Shown: positions 51,889 to 61,386 of the stretch, one piece after another
How positions within the stretch are numbered: the stretch's first letter is position 1
Layout of the letters: the number at the start of each line of letters is the position of its first letter
Assembly (NCBI RefSeq): GCF_030816935.1
Contig: NZ_JAUSYO010000001.1
Location: 1,178,001 to 1,242,000 of the forward strand
Direction of reading: 5' to 3'
DNA from: Arthrobacter sp. B3I9
GTDB lineage: Bacteria > Actinomycetota > Actinomycetes > Actinomycetales > Micrococcaceae
DNA: 64,000 nucleotides
The notes under the pieces: model-generated
Seen by the model: only the letters and a program-made list of their open reading frames with translations
The model's database searches: none
What the model was told of the DNA's origin: nothing
Program-made: the position numbers and the translations under genes

Positions 51889-52998
51889 ATGACAGCAGCG
51901 GTCTCCACCCGGCTCAGCCGAGGCATCCTGGGACGGCTCCGGCTGGCCTCGCAGTCACTCACGGGCCAGGGCCACGGAAGCGTCGCCGGGGCAGTCCGCT
52001 GGATGACGGCGATGCAGGCGCAGGATATGCAGGCCGCCCTCTGGGCGGTGGGGCAGCGCGTGCCCGGGTCGCATGCGGGCGATGTGCGGGGCGCTCTGGA
52101 CCGGGGTGAAATCGTCCGCTCCTGGCCGATGCGGGGGACGCTGCACCTGTTGGCGCCCGAGGACCTGAAATGGGTCCTGGACATCACCGCCGACCGCCTG
52201 ATCAGGGGCATGGCGGGGCGCCACCGGGAGCTCGGGATCTCAGCGCGGGACGTCGGCGCTGCTGCTGACGCCGGGCTGCAACTGGTCTCCGGCGGGAGAG
52301 CGGCCAGCCGGGCGGAGCTGTTCGAGGCCTTCGAGCGGGCCGGCCAGCCCACCGCCGGCCAGCGCGGCATCCACCTGCTGGGAATCCTGTGCCAGCGAGG
52401 CCTGCTGGTCCAGGGGCCGGTAGCCGGCAACCAGCAGCTGGTGGTCGCCTTCGCCGACTGGATCACGGCGTCGCGGAACCTGGACCGCGGGGAGGGGATC
52501 GCGGAGTGGCTGCTGCGGTACCTGCGCAGCCACGGCCCCGCCACGGAGCGTGACTTTTCCTGGTGGGCCGCCATTCCCCTCACCGAGGTCCGGGCGGCAC
52601 TGGCTGAGGTCAAGGGCCAGCTGGTGGCATTGGAGTTTGAAGGGACCAGCTACTGGCTCTCTCCAGAAACTGCAGCACTGCTCGACGTCGGAAGCGTCCC
52701 GGGTGCACGATCCGTGCTCGCACTGCCCGGTTTTGACGAGTTCCTGCTGGGTTACACGGACCGTTCCCTGGTGTTGCCGCCGGAGCACGCGAACAAGATC
52801 GTCCCGGGCGGCAACGGGGTTTTTCGAAAGACGCTCGTCGCCGGGGGCCAGGTGGTCGGGACCTGGAGGGGACCGGCGGCCGGCCGCAGCGCCGCCGTCG
52901 TTCCCCAGCCGTTCGACACCGTTAACGGACTGCGGCCTGCCGCCCAAAGATCCTTTGGGCGGCAGGCCGCGAAATACCTGGAGTTTCTCCGGGCGTGA
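51889..52998 (+). CDS. Winged-helix DNA-binding protein, AlkZ/HTH_42 family
   Basis: The 369-residue product matches the DUF1006/HTH_42 family, which includes DNA glycosylases AlkZ and YcaQ for bulky alkylated or crosslinked bases. AMQAQDMQAALWAVGQR near residue 42 contains the Gln-x-Gln type catalytic segment. SWPMRGTLHLL and RYLRSHGPATERDFSWWA (second winged helix) follow. Activity as a glycosylase is inferred from family. The 3' end contains an 18-bp perfect hairpin (52932-52970). Confidence 0.85.
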   Translation: MTAAVSTRLSRGILGRLRLASQSLTGQGHGSVAGAVRWMTAMQAQDMQAALWAVGQRVPGSHAGDVRGALDRGEIVRSWPMRGTLHLLAPEDLKWVLDITADRLIRGMAGRHRELGISARDVGAAADAGLQLVSGGRAASRAELFEAFERAGQPTAGQRGIHLLGILCQRGLLVQGPVAGNQQLVVAFADWITASRNLDRGEGIAEWLLRYLRSHGPATERDFSWWAAIPLTEVRAALAEVKGQLVALEFEGTSYWLSPETAALLDVGSVPGARSVLALPGFDEFLLGYTDRSLVLPPEHANKIVPGGNGVFRKTLVAGGQVVGTWRGPAAGRSAAVVPQPFDTVNGLRPAAQRSFGRQAAKYLEFLRA

Positions 52999-53001
52999 CG
53001 C

Positions 53002-54132
53002 CTAGAGCGTTCCGGTGGCGATGTTGAGCATGCGGCGCAGCGGTTCGGCGGCGCCCCACAGCAGCTGGTCACCGACGGTGAACGCGCTGATGTACTGCGG
53101 ACCCATTTCAAGCTTGCGGATCCTGCCGACCGGGATGTCGAGGGTGCCTGAGGCAGCTACGGGAGTCAGGTCCGCCATGGACGCTTCCTTGGTGTTGGGA
53201 ACCACCTTGGCCCACTCGTTGTCCGCGTCCAGCAGCTTCTCGATCTCGGCGACGGAGAGGTCCTCGCGGAGCTTGAGCGTGAGCGCCTGGGAGTGGGAGC
53301 GCATGGCACCGATCCGGATGCAGAGGCCGTCCATGATGATGCGGTTTTCCTCGGAGGTGCCCAGGATCTTGTTGGTCTCGACCCCGGCCTTCCACTCTTC
53401 CTTGGACTGGCCATTGCCCAGGTCCGCGTCGATCCAGGGGATCAGGGAGCCGGCCAGCGGTACGCCGAACTGGGTGGCGTCGATGTCGGTGCGCTGGTGG
53501 GCGAGGACCTTGCGGTCAATGTCGAGGATGGCGGACGCCGGATCTTCCAGTTCGGTGCTGACCTCGGCGTTGAGCGTGCCGAACTGGCTCAGCAGTTCGC
53601 GCATGTGCCGGGCGCCGCCGCCGGAGGCCGCTTGGTAGGTCATCGAGGTGCCCCACTCGACGAGGCCGTTCTTGAACAGGCCGCCGAGGCCCATGAGCAT
53701 GCAGGAAACCGTGCAGTTGCCGCCGATGAAGTCCTTGGTGCCGTTGACCAGGCCCTTGTCGATGACGTCGCGGTTGATCGGGTCCAGCACGATGATGGAG
53801 TCGTCGTTCATCCGCAGGGTGGAGGCGGCGTCGATCCAGAGGCCGTCCCAGCCGCGGCCGCGGAGTTCGCCGTGGACCTTCTTGGTGTAGTCGCCGCCCT
53901 GGGCGGTGACGATGATCGGCAGCTTCGCCAGGGTGTCGACGTCGAACGCGTTCTCGAGCTTGCCCACGCCCTCGGCAAACGTGGGGGCGGCACCTCCCGC
54001 GTTGGAGGTCGAGAAGAACACCGGGTTGATGTTGGCGAAGTCGCCCTCGTCCTGCATGCGCTGCATGAGGACGGAACCGACCATGCCGCGCCATCCGACC
54101 AGGCCGACGGAAGGGGTAGCTGCTGTAGTCAT
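53002..54132 (-). CDS. asd: Aspartate-semialdehyde dehydrogenase
   Basis: The 376-residue enzyme reduces aspartyl phosphate to aspartate semialdehyde for lysine, threonine and methionine synthesis. NADP loop [14 protein letters not shown], active-site cysteine in [15 protein letters not shown] and histidine in [14 protein letters not shown]. The pattern is that of the E. coli/enterobacterial form. The more common actinobacterial asd sits next to the aspartokinase gene; no aspartokinase is seen here. Confidence 0.93.
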   Translation of the reverse strand: MTTAATPSVGLVGWRGMVGSVLMQRMQDEGDFANINPVFFSTSNAGGAAPTFAEGVGKLENAFDVDTLAKLPIIVTAQGGDYTKKVHGELRGRGWDGLWIDAASTLRMNDDSIIVLDPINRDVIDKGLVNGTKDFIGGNCTVSCMLMGLGGLFKNGLVEWGTSMTYQAASGGGARHMRELLSQFGTLNAEVSTELEDPASAILDIDRKVLAHQRTDIDATQFGVPLAGSLIPWIDADLGNGQSKEEWKAGVETNKILGTSEENRIIMDGLCIRIGAMRSHSQALTLKLREDLSVAEIEKLLDADNEWAKVVPNTKEASMADLTPVAASGTLDIPVGRIRKLEMGPQYISAFTVGDQLLWGAAEPLRRMLNIATGTL

Positions 54133-54219
54133 TGGTCCAGTTTAGTCGCCGGAGGAAGCAGGGCGCAGTCGGTTACGTCACCCAGGGCCGTCAGGGCCGT
54201 CGGGGCCGTGCGGCGGGGG

Positions 54220-54438
54220 CTAGTTGCGGTTCTGCTCCGGCAGCAGGGCGTGCTTGCGCTTCCTGAGGGCATAGACCGCCCCGAAAGCAAAGAACTGCGT
54301 GACCACGACGAGCACGATCGCGCCGACGATCTTGTTGCCGCCCAGGATCATGGTCAGTCCAACGATGGCGGAGAGCAGGGCCAGCAGCGGCAGGAGCATG
54401 TAGCCGAGGACGAACAGGGTTTCTGGTTTCTTCAGCAT
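54220..54438 (-). CDS. Small two-helix membrane protein
   Basis: The 72-residue product has two membrane helices (VLGYMLLPLLALLSAIVGLTM and VGAIVLVVVTQFFAFGAVYAL) and a basic tail (RKRKHALL). Family not recognised. GGAGG lies eight bases before ATG 54438, and the gene starts three bases after the folA stop, so it is co-transcribed with thyA-folA. Confidence 0.72.
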   Translation of the reverse strand: MLKKPETLFVLGYMLLPLLALLSAIVGLTMILGGNKIVGAIVLVVVTQFFAFGAVYALRKRKHALLPEQNRN

Positions 54439-54441
54439 TTT

Positions 54442-55032
54442 TCAGGCCTCCGTCCGGCGCCAAAGGGTGATCCGATAGCGGGTGCCGTTCTCTGCCGTAA
54501 GCCAGCCGTCGGCGGGCAGGGATGCGGCGGCGGTCCAGTCATAGCCGAGATCGGGCGCGAACGTGTCGCCCTCCGCCGTGGTGTCGATGGTGGTGATGAC
54601 GGCGACGTCGGCAAGGTCCAAGGACTGCGCGAACGTCTCCCCGCCGCCGATGATCCAGACCATCTCATGGCCCGGGGCGAACTGGGATTCCAGCAGGGCG
54701 TCGTCGAGGGATTTGACGGCGACCGCGCCGCCGGCCTGGGGCGTGCCGCCCCAGCCTTCCTGCCGGGTGATGACGAGATTGGTCCGGCCAGGCAGCGGGC
54801 GGAACTTGTCCGGGAAGGAGTCCCACGTCTTGCGACCCATGATCACCGGGTGGCCGCTGGTCAGCCGGCTGAAGTGCTTCAGGTCCTCGGGCAGGTGCCA
54901 GGGCATGCCGCCGTCCTTGCCGATGGCCCCGGTGCTGCTCTGGGCCCACACCAGCCCGAGGCCGGTGAGGGTGCCCCGGAGCTGTTCGGTGAAGTTGACT
55001 GCTTCGGTGGGCTTGCTGGTCTCGTTGCTCAT
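54442..55032 (-). CDS. folA: Dihydrofolate reductase
   Basis: The 196-residue enzyme reduces dihydrofolate to tetrahydrofolate with NADPH. It shows the family path: [29 protein letters not shown] (folate site), [23 protein letters not shown] and [16 protein letters not shown] 25-residue N-terminal stretch precedes the domain. Its ATG overlaps the thyA stop (ATGA), so tetrahydrofolate regeneration is coupled to thymidylate synthesis. Confidence 0.95.
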   Translation of the reverse strand: MSNETSKPTEAVNFTEQLRGTLTGLGLVWAQSSTGAIGKDGGMPWHLPEDLKHFSRLTSGHPVIMGRKTWDSFPDKFRPLPGRTNLVITRQEGWGGTPQAGGAVAVKSLDDALLESQFAPGHEMVWIIGGGETFAQSLDLADVAVITTIDTTAEGDTFAPDLGYDWTAAASLPADGWLTAENGTRYRITLWRRTEA

Positions 55033-55832
55033 ACGGCGATCGGGGCCTTAATCGTGGGGTGGTGCTGGTAGCCGACCACTTCGAAGTCATCGAGCGTGTA
55101 ATCGAAGATGGACTCCGGCTTGCGGGTGATCTTGAGTTGCGGGTACTCGTAGGGCTCCCGGGCCAGCTGCTTGAGGACCTGGTCCATGTGGTTGTCGTAG
55201 ATGTGGACGTCGCCGCCCGTCCAGACGAATTCGCCGGGTTCCAGTCCGGTCTGCTGGGCGATCATGCAGGTCAGCAGGGCGTAGGACGCGATATTGAAGG
55301 GGACGCCGAGAAAGGTGTCCGCCGAGCGCTGGTACAGCTGGCAGGAAAGCTTTCCGTCCGCGACGTAAAACTGGAAGAAGGCATGGCACGGCGGCAGCGC
55401 CATGTCCTTGAGCTCCGAGACGTTCCAGGCCGAGACGATGTGGCGGCGCGAGTCCGGGTTGGCCTTGAGGTTCTCGACAAGTTCAGCGATCTGGTCGATA
55501 TGACCGCCGTCAGGAGTGGGCCACGAGCGCCACTGGACGCCGTAGACCGGGCCCAGCTCGCCGTCGGCGTCGGCCCATTCATTCCAGATGGTGACGCCCT
55601 GGTCCTGCATCCATTTCACGTTGGTGTCCCCGCGCAGGAACCAGAGCAGTTCCACGGCCACGGACTTGAAATGCACGCGTTTGGTGGTGATCAGGGGGAA
55701 GCTCTTGCCCAGGTCGAAGCGCAGCTGACGGCCGAACACGCTGAGCGTGCCCGTCCCGGTGCGGTCCGATTTGTGCGTGCCGTGTTCCAGGACATCGCGC
55801 AGCAGGTCTTCATAAGGCGTTGGAATGCTCAC
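55029..55832 (-). CDS. thyA: Thymidylate synthase
   Basis: The 267-residue enzyme methylates dUMP to dTMP using methylene-tetrahydrofolate. The nucleophile cysteine is in [12 protein letters not shown], the phosphate-binding arginine in [19 protein letters not shown] and HIYDNHMDQ is near the C-terminus. It is ThyA rather than ThyX. First gene of the thyA-folA-membrane-protein operon. Confidence 0.96.
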   Translation of the reverse strand: MSIPTPYEDLLRDVLEHGTHKSDRTGTGTLSVFGRQLRFDLGKSFPLITTKRVHFKSVAVELLWFLRGDTNVKWMQDQGVTIWNEWADADGELGPVYGVQWRSWPTPDGGHIDQIAELVENLKANPDSRRHIVSAWNVSELKDMALPPCHAFFQFYVADGKLSCQLYQRSADTFLGVPFNIASYALLTCMIAQQTGLEPGEFVWTGGDVHIYDNHMDQVLKQLAREPYEYPQLKITRKPESIFDYTLDDFEVVGYQHHPTIKAPIAV

Positions 55833-55885
55833 CGTCCCAGTCTACTGACTGGCCGCTAGGCCCTCCACGCGGGGCCTGGGGTGCT

Positions 55886-56863
55886 TCAGTCATCGAACGG
55901 CTTGAACCGTTCCACGGCGACCACCTTGCTTTTGCTGCCGTGCGCCACATGGCACACGACGATCTCGCCCGGAGCCAGGAAGGGATCCGCCGAGGGCAGC
56001 TTGGTCTTCATCCGCGGGCTCATGTGTTTCTCGAGCTGTTTGAAGATGGTCGGCAGCGCCGGGCGGTGCGTGCACAGCGCCACAGCGCGCTCCTTGTCGA
56101 ACAGGCCGTCCACGACGGCGGCCGTCTTGTGCGGGCTGCGGCCGTGCCGGTGCTCCGTGAGGGCCTCATTCAGCTTCACCTTGGCATCCGAGGCCTTGGC
56201 GTAGGGGGCGATCGTGGCCACGCACCGCAGCCAGGGGCTTGAGACGATCCGTGCCGGCTTCCACGCCTGCAATAGCCGCCCCACAGCCTGGGCCTGCCGC
56301 ATCCCCGTCGCGGCCAACGGGCGGTCGCCCTCGGCCTTGCTCCACGAGGAACGGGGTTTGGCCTTCGCATGGCGCACAACCAGCAACGGCCACGTGCTGA
56401 GCTCGCCGCGGTCATGGGCGGCCACCAGATGCTCAAGCGGCCCGACGTCGCTGGGGTTGCTCAGCAGGCGGGCAGCCTTCTCGGGGGAACACCACATCAC
56501 GCTGTCCACTTCCTTGCCGTCCGGCACGAGGCGGGCACCGTCGACGTCGACGGCCCAGTAGTGGACCACCTTCAAGCCTGCGGAAACGTGGTAGTGGATG
56601 GGAGGCAGCGGAATCCCCAGCGCGGCGTTGAGCCCGATCTCCTCCCGCACCTCCCGGGTGGCGCACTCCGGCACCGTCTCGCCCTTATCGATCTTGCCTT
56701 TTGGCCAGGACCAGTCGTCGTACCGCGGACGGTGGATCAGCAGGACTTCGAGCTCGTCCTTGTTATCCGCATTAAGCCGCCAGGGGATGGCTCCGGCAGC
56801 AGTGACCGCAATCGCTTCGCCGGGGTGGTCCGTCTGGTCCGCAACCAGTGCATCGCTACTCAA
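55886..56863 (-). CDS. mutT1: Nudix hydrolase-histidine phosphatase fusion, MutT1-type
   Basis: The 325-residue product joins a Nudix domain (Nudix box GKIDKGETVPECATREVREEIGL, about residues 50-72) and a SixA-like histidine phosphatase with VVRHAKAK near residue 170. Mycobacterial MutT1 has this build and clears 8-oxo-dGTP and diadenosine polyphosphates. The start is TTG 56863, eleven bases after the ppk stop. M. tuberculosis has mutT1 next to ppk as well, which supports the name. Confidence 0.88.
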   Translation of the reverse strand: MSSDALVADQTDHPGEAIAVTAAGAIPWRLNADNKDELEVLLIHRPRYDDWSWPKGKIDKGETVPECATREVREEIGLNAALGIPLPPIHYHVSAGLKVVHYWAVDVDGARLVPDGKEVDSVMWCSPEKAARLLSNPSDVGPLEHLVAAHDRGELSTWPLLVVRHAKAKPRSSWSKAEGDRPLAATGMRQAQAVGRLLQAWKPARIVSSPWLRCVATIAPYAKASDAKVKLNEALTEHRHGRSPHKTAAVVDGLFDKERAVALCTHRPALPTIFKQLEKHMSPRMKTKLPSADPFLAPGEIVVCHVAHGSKSKVVAVERFKPFDD

Positions 56864-56874
56864 CGCCCAAGCCC

Positions 56875-59139
56875 CTACCGCAGGCCGGCCGAACGCTGCC
56901 GCGACCGGGACGCGAGCAGCCAGGACTGCACGTCTTCCAGGCGGTGGCCGTCCTCGGTGACATGGTGGCGCTTCCACTCGCCGGAGCTGTCCAGGTGCCA
57001 GCTCGCCGTCTCCGGGTCCATGTAGCGACGGAGCATGTCCAGGACGTAGCTCGTGTCGTCCCCGCTGTTGAGCTGCACGAGGGCCTCCACCCGGCGGTCC
57101 AGGTTGCGGTGCATCATGTCGGCGGAGCCGATGTAGACCACGGGATCGCCGGCATTGGCGAAGGCGAAGACGCGCGAGTGTTCAAGGAAGCGGCCCAGGA
57201 TGGAGCGGACCGTGATGTTCTCGCTGAGGCCCGGAACGCCCGGGCGCAGGGAGCAGATGCCGCGGACAATGACGTCCACGGGCACGCCCGCCTGGGAGGC
57301 CCGGTACAGGGAATCGATGACGGCCTCGTCCACCATCGAGTTGACCTTGATCTGCACCCGGGCCGGAAGGCCTGCGCGGGCGTTGCGGATTTCGGTTTCA
57401 ATCCGGTCGATGAGCCCGGAGCGCACGGAACGCGGGGCCACCAGCAGCCGCTTGAAGGTGGACTTGGGCGCGTAGCCGGAAAGCTGGTTGAAGAGCTTGG
57501 AGAGGTCCTCGCCCACCTGCTCGTTGGCCGTCAGCAGGCCCAGGTCCTCGTAGTAGCGTGCTGTGCGCGGGTGGTAATTTCCGGTGCCGATGTGGCAGTA
57601 GCGGCGCAGGCCGTCCACTTCCTGGCGCACCACGAGGGACAGTTTGCAGTGCGTCTTGAGTCCCACGATGCCGTAAACCACGTGGACACCGGCCTGTTCC
57701 AGCTTCCTGGCCCAGGAGATGTTGGCCTGTTCGTCGAAACGGGCCTTGATTTCCACCAGGGCCAGCACCTGCTTGCCGGCTTCGGCGGCGTCGATCAGGG
57801 CATCGACGATCGGGGAGTCGCCGGAGGTGCGGTACAGGGTTTGCTTGATGGCCTGGACCTTCGGGTCCGATGCCGCCTGTTCCAGGAACGCCTGCACGGA
57901 CGTGGAGAAGGAATCGTACGGGTGGTGCAGGAGGATGTCCCGCCGGCGCATCGCCGCAAAGACATTGGCCGCCTTCGAGGTCTCCGATTCGTTGAGGTAC
58001 CGGGACGTGTGCGCGACATGCTTCGGGTAGTGCAGGTCCGCGCGGTCGATTCCGGCGATGACGGAGAGGCCGCGGAGGTCCAGCGGGGCCGGAACGGAAT
58101 AGACCTCGGATTCCTCGACGCCGAGTTCGCGGATCAGCAGGGCCCGGATGTTCGGGTTGATGTCGGTGGTGACCTCGAGCCGGACCGGCGGGCCGAAACG
58201 GCGGCGCAGGAGTTCCTTCTCCAGCGCCTGCAGGAGGTTCTCGGCGTCGTCCTCTTCCACTTCGACGTCCTCGTTGCGGGTGACCCTAAACGTGTGGTGC
58301 TCCAGCACCTCCATGCCTGCGAAGAGCTGGTCCAGGTGGACGGCAATGACTTCCTCGAGGGCGATGAAGCGCGCCACCCGGCCGGGAACGGAACCGGCCC
58401 GGGGACCATCGATCGAGATCAGCCGGGGCAGCTGGTCCGGGACCTTGACGCGGGCGAAGAGCTCTTTGTCGCTGACCGGGTTGCGGACCACCACGGCGAG
58501 GTTGAGTGAAAGCCCGGAGATGTAGGGGAACGGGTGGGCGGGGTCCACGGCCAGCGGCGTCAGGATCGGGAAGACCTTCTCGGCAAACATGGCGCTGAGC
58601 TGGTCCTGGGCCTGGGAGTCCAGCTCGTCCCAGTGCATGAGGTGGATATGTTCGTAGGCGAGGGCGGGCCGGATCTGGTCCGCGTAGACCTGCGCGTGGC
58701 GCTGCTGCAGCCGGTGCGCGGCCTCACCGATCTGTTCCAGGACCTGCATGGGGCTCAGTCCGGCGGGGGAGGGCACGGCCAGCCCGGTGGCGATGCGCCG
58801 TTTGAGCCCGGCGACGCGCACCATGAAGAACTCGTCCAGATTCGACGCGAAGATGGACAGGAAACCGACCCGCTCCAGCAGGTACAGATTGGGGTCTTCG
58901 GCAAGTTCCAGGACGCGGGCGTTGAAGGCAAGCCAGCTCAGTTCGCGGTCCAGGAAGCGGTCCGGACTGATGTCCCCGTCCGGTTCCAGGTTGGGAGCGA
59001 ATTCGGGGATGTCGATCCGGTCCTGGGTGGCGCGGGAGGCCGGCACTTCGGAGGAGCCGAAACGGGCACGCAGGGGACGCACACTTTTTTCCGACTTAGC
59101 GGCTTCAGACGTGGCGGTCCGGGCTGATTCCCGTTGCAT
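56875..59139 (-). CDS. ppk: Polyphosphate kinase 1
   Basis: The 754-residue enzyme polymerises the gamma-phosphate of ATP into inorganic polyphosphate. It has the N domain ([22 protein letters not shown]), a head domain and two phospholipase-D-like C domains. The autophosphorylated histidine is in [18 protein letters not shown], and a second His segment is in [11 protein letters not shown]. The N-terminus has about 50 extra, low-complexity residues. It probably shares a transcript with mutT1. Confidence 0.95.
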   Translation of the reverse strand: MQRESARTATSEAAKSEKSVRPLRARFGSSEVPASRATQDRIDIPEFAPNLEPDGDISPDRFLDRELSWLAFNARVLELAEDPNLYLLERVGFLSIFASNLDEFFMVRVAGLKRRIATGLAVPSPAGLSPMQVLEQIGEAAHRLQQRHAQVYADQIRPALAYEHIHLMHWDELDSQAQDQLSAMFAEKVFPILTPLAVDPAHPFPYISGLSLNLAVVVRNPVSDKELFARVKVPDQLPRLISIDGPRAGSVPGRVARFIALEEVIAVHLDQLFAGMEVLEHHTFRVTRNEDVEVEEDDAENLLQALEKELLRRRFGPPVRLEVTTDINPNIRALLIRELGVEESEVYSVPAPLDLRGLSVIAGIDRADLHYPKHVAHTSRYLNESETSKAANVFAAMRRRDILLHHPYDSFSTSVQAFLEQAASDPKVQAIKQTLYRTSGDSPIVDALIDAAEAGKQVLALVEIKARFDEQANISWARKLEQAGVHVVYGIVGLKTHCKLSLVVRQEVDGLRRYCHIGTGNYHPRTARYYEDLGLLTANEQVGEDLSKLFNQLSGYAPKSTFKRLLVAPRSVRSGLIDRIETEIRNARAGLPARVQIKVNSMVDEAVIDSLYRASQAGVPVDVIVRGICSLRPGVPGLSENITVRSILGRFLEHSRVFAFANAGDPVVYIGSADMMHRNLDRRVEALVQLNSGDDTSYVLDMLRRYMDPETASWHLDSSGEWKRHHVTEDGHRLEDVQSWLLASRSRQRSAGLR

Positions 59140-59266
59140 GGTCTCTCCTAATGCTGGCGCGATTTAGCTTCAACCTTACAAGCATTCGCATCCCGCCGGC
59201 CCAGATGTCGGGCCCCGCTGCCAGCATGTCCGCCGACTTGAATTAAGGCCGCGCAGCTGCGCCCGG

Positions 59267-60238
59267 CTACCGTCCGTCCTTCGGCGCGTACATGATGTCC
59301 ACGTCCCACCGGGTGAAGCCCAGGCGCCGGTACAGCGCCACCGCCGGGATGTTGTCCGCGTCCACGTACAGCATGACGGCGTTCAGCCCCTGCTTCTGCA
59401 GGTACTTGATCCCTCCGATGGTCAGGGCCTTGCCCAGCCCCGTGCCCTGCGCTTCGGGGGTCACGCCGACGACGTAGACCTCGCCGATCGCCGGGTGCTC
59501 GCCGTGACGGGGATGGACCTTGGTCCAGTGGAACCCGCGCAGCGCGCCCCCGGAGTCCACGGCGAGAAGGAAACCAGCGGGGTCGAACCAGGGTTCGGCC
59601 ATCCGGGCCTCGAGGTCGGCGCGCGTCATGTTTCCCTGCTCCGGGTGGTGCGCGAAGGCGGCCCTGTTCGCGGCCAGCCACGCCTCCTCGTCCTGCCCCG
59701 GGACGAAGGTCCGGAGCGTGATGCCACCGGGCAGGGCGGCGTCCGGCAGCTGCGCAGCCGATGTGGTGAGCCGCATTTTCCAGAGTTCGCGCACGGGGCT
59801 GTAGCCATAGCGTGCCGCCAGCTCGGCAGCCGCCTCGTGGTTGCCATGGGACCACGCCTTGAGCCCGGCGAACCCGCGGATGGCCTGGAGCTCGCCCACG
59901 AGCCGGTCCGCCACGCCCTGGTTGCGGTAGCTGGGGTGGACGGCGACTTCCAGCACGCCGTTGCCATCGCGCTCCTCGACCACGACGGCGAAACCAGCGA
60001 GGTCCTGGCCGCTGGAAGGATCGGACTTCTCATCGGGGCTGTAGAGGGCCAGCGCCAGCAGGGATTGCTCGCCGGAGTCCGCGCCGCGGAGCGTCACGAG
60101 CGTCTGTTCGGACAGCGGCGGGTTGCCGTCGGATTCCTCCGCGGCGGCCACGAGGGCTTGGACGTCCTTCAGGAGCTGCGCATCCGCAGCCCCCTTGGCG
60201 ACGAGTACGGGCCAGTTTTCCGGATGCGCGGGACTCAT
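59267..60238 (-). CDS. mshD: Mycothiol synthase
   Basis: The 323-residue protein has two GNAT domains. The active C-terminal one shows IGEVYVVGVTPEAQGTGLGKALTIGGIKYL and ADNIPAVALYRRLGFTRWDVDIMY; the N-terminal one is degenerate (VAVHPSYRNQGVADRL). It acetylates Cys-GlcN-Ins to give mycothiol, the actinobacterial substitute for glutathione. The gene lies beside a glnR-like gene as in M. tuberculosis. Confidence 0.94.
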   Translation of the reverse strand: MSPAHPENWPVLVAKGAADAQLLKDVQALVAAAEESDGNPPLSEQTLVTLRGADSGEQSLLALALYSPDEKSDPSSGQDLAGFAVVVEERDGNGVLEVAVHPSYRNQGVADRLVGELQAIRGFAGLKAWSHGNHEAAAELAARYGYSPVRELWKMRLTTSAAQLPDAALPGGITLRTFVPGQDEEAWLAANRAAFAHHPEQGNMTRADLEARMAEPWFDPAGFLLAVDSGGALRGFHWTKVHPRHGEHPAIGEVYVVGVTPEAQGTGLGKALTIGGIKYLQKQGLNAVMLYVDADNIPAVALYRRLGFTRWDVDIMYAPKDGR

Positions 60239-60276
60239 GGTGCAAGGCTATACGGTGGCGCCGCCGTCGGGCCGAT

Positions 60277-60305
60277 TTGGACCTGCCGGATCCGTTACGT
60301 ATAGT
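60277..60305 (+). promoter_or_regulatory. Consensus-like promoter of the candidate small RNA
   Basis: TTGGAC, exactly 17 bases, then TATAGT. This is the best sigma-A-type promoter I saw in the window. It points away from mshD into a region without a gene. Confidence 0.7.
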
Positions 60306-60309
60306 CGTT

Positions 60310-60450
60310 AACTCATCCGGCGGTTGGCTTCCAACCGTTGAACCGGATGCGAGGGGGATCCACCAGTGGGGTGGCCTCGATACGTTCGACCCGTATGTCC
60401 TCCACTCGATAAGCAGAAAGCCCCGGACTCCTGAGTCCGGGGCTTTCTTG
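60310..60450 (+). ncRNA. Candidate small RNA with four hairpins
   Basis: The predicted transcript is about 140 bases, from about seven bases after TATAGT to a strong terminator. Hairpin 1: 60314-60327 with 60331-60349 (CATCCGG/CCGGATG and CGGTTGG/CCAACCG, five-base bulge). Hairpin 2: CGAGG/CCTCG around CCACC/GGTGG (60350-60379). Hairpin 3: ATACG/CGTAT (60380-60396). Hairpin 4 is the terminator. No convincing ORF; a 65-codon frame crosses it but lacks a ribosome binding site. It converges with the glnR-like gene. I do not recognise the family. Confidence 0.6.
60416..60450. terminator. Bidirectional terminator between small RNA and glnR-like gene
   Basis: A fourteen-base-pair stem (GAAAGCCCCGGACT with AGTCCGGGGCTTTC) and a four-base loop, with T-rich tails on both strands. 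Confidence 0.88.
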
Positions 60451-60460
60451 CTGCTGGAGC

Positions 60461-61159
60461 CTAGGCCTCGCTGAGTTCCTCTTCGGGATGTCGGGCCAGG
60501 GTCAGGCGGTAGCCGACGTTCCGCACGGTGCTGATGAGGTTCTCGTGGTCGGCGCCGAGCTTGGCCCGCAGCCGTCGGACGTGGACATCCACAGTGCGGG
60601 TGCCGCCGTAATAGTCGTAGCCCCAGACTTCGGTCAGCAGCTGCTGCCTCGTAAACACCCGGCCGGGGTGCTGGGCAAGGTACTTGAGCAGCTCGAATTC
60701 CTTGAACGTCAGGTTCAATGCGGCGCCGTTGACGCGGGCGGTGTAGCTGGCCTCATCGATGACGACGCCGGCGGCCCGGATCTCTGTCGGCGCGTCGTCC
60801 AGGTCGGGCACCGCCCGGGCGATTCCGAGTCTGATGCGGGCTTCCACCTCGGCAGGTCCCGCGGACTCGAGCAGGATGTCGTCGACCGCCCATGCCGAGG
60901 AGACGGCGGCCATTCCGCCCTCCGTAAGGATCAGCATCAGCGGAGCGCTCAGGCCGGTGGCCTTGAGAAGCTGGGTGAGGGAGCGGGCGCCGACGAGGTC
61001 TTTGCGGGCGTCCAGGAGGACGATATCGCAGGGGTCGGTGTCCAGCAGGGCAGTGGGTTCCGCCGGCAGAATGTGGACGCGGTGGTTAAGCAATTCCAGC
61101 GCAGGCAGGACGTCCACCGATGAGCCGGTGCTGTTCGTCAAGAGCAGGATGTGCGACAT
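60461..61159 (-). CDS. glnR: OmpR-type orphan response regulator, GlnR-like
   Basis: The 232-residue product has an N-terminal receiver-like domain ([17 protein letters not shown], with Asp in the phospho-acceptor place but few other acidic-pocket residues) and a C-terminal winged helix ([40 protein letters not shown]). This is the build of actinobacterial GlnR, which controls nitrogen assimilation without a partner kinase. GGAGG precedes ATG 61159 by four bases. Neighbour mshD supports the identity; other orphan regulators remain possible. Confidence 0.75.
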   Translation of the reverse strand: MSHILLLTNSTGSSVDVLPALELLNHRVHILPAEPTALLDTDPCDIVLLDARKDLVGARSLTQLLKATGLSAPLMLILTEGGMAAVSSAWAVDDILLESAGPAEVEARIRLGIARAVPDLDDAPTEIRAAGVVIDEASYTARVNGAALNLTFKEFELLKYLAQHPGRVFTRQQLLTEVWGYDYYGGTRTVDVHVRRLRAKLGADHENLISTVRNVGYRLTLARHPEEELSEA

Positions 61160-61210
61160 GGTTCCTCCAAGGGGTGACCGCGCATCGTTGGGCGTCTGTA
61201 GCTGGGATTG

Positions 61211-61239
61211 AGTATACCGAAGGGCCCCCTTTCTGACAG
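61211..61239 (-). promoter_or_regulatory. Promoter of the glnR-like gene
   Basis: On the minus strand CTGTCA, a 17-base spacer and TATACT. Predicted start near 61204, giving a leader of about 45 bases. Confidence 0.6.
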
Positions 61240-61386
61240 GGTCCCGATCCCTTGGGCCGGTCCTTTTGCGACATATTGCGTTCACATAAGGCAGGATTGA
61301 GCCGTCAGGGCCCACGGTCCGGGCGAGCCGATCAGGTCCAATCGGGGTCCGCAGAAGCGAAGGTACGGGTTGATGGCGGGAATTCA

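Noticed and set aside
53293..55071. 592-codon plus-strand frame opposite asd, the small membrane gene and folA
   Set aside because: It crosses several genes on the other strand and has no domain character.
56848..58509. 553-codon frame opposite ppk
   Set aside because: His/Gly/Val-rich shadow of ppk codons with no domain.
60277..60474. 65-codon frame across the candidate small RNA
   Set aside because: Starts in the promoter, has no ribosome binding site, and runs through the terminator hairpin.
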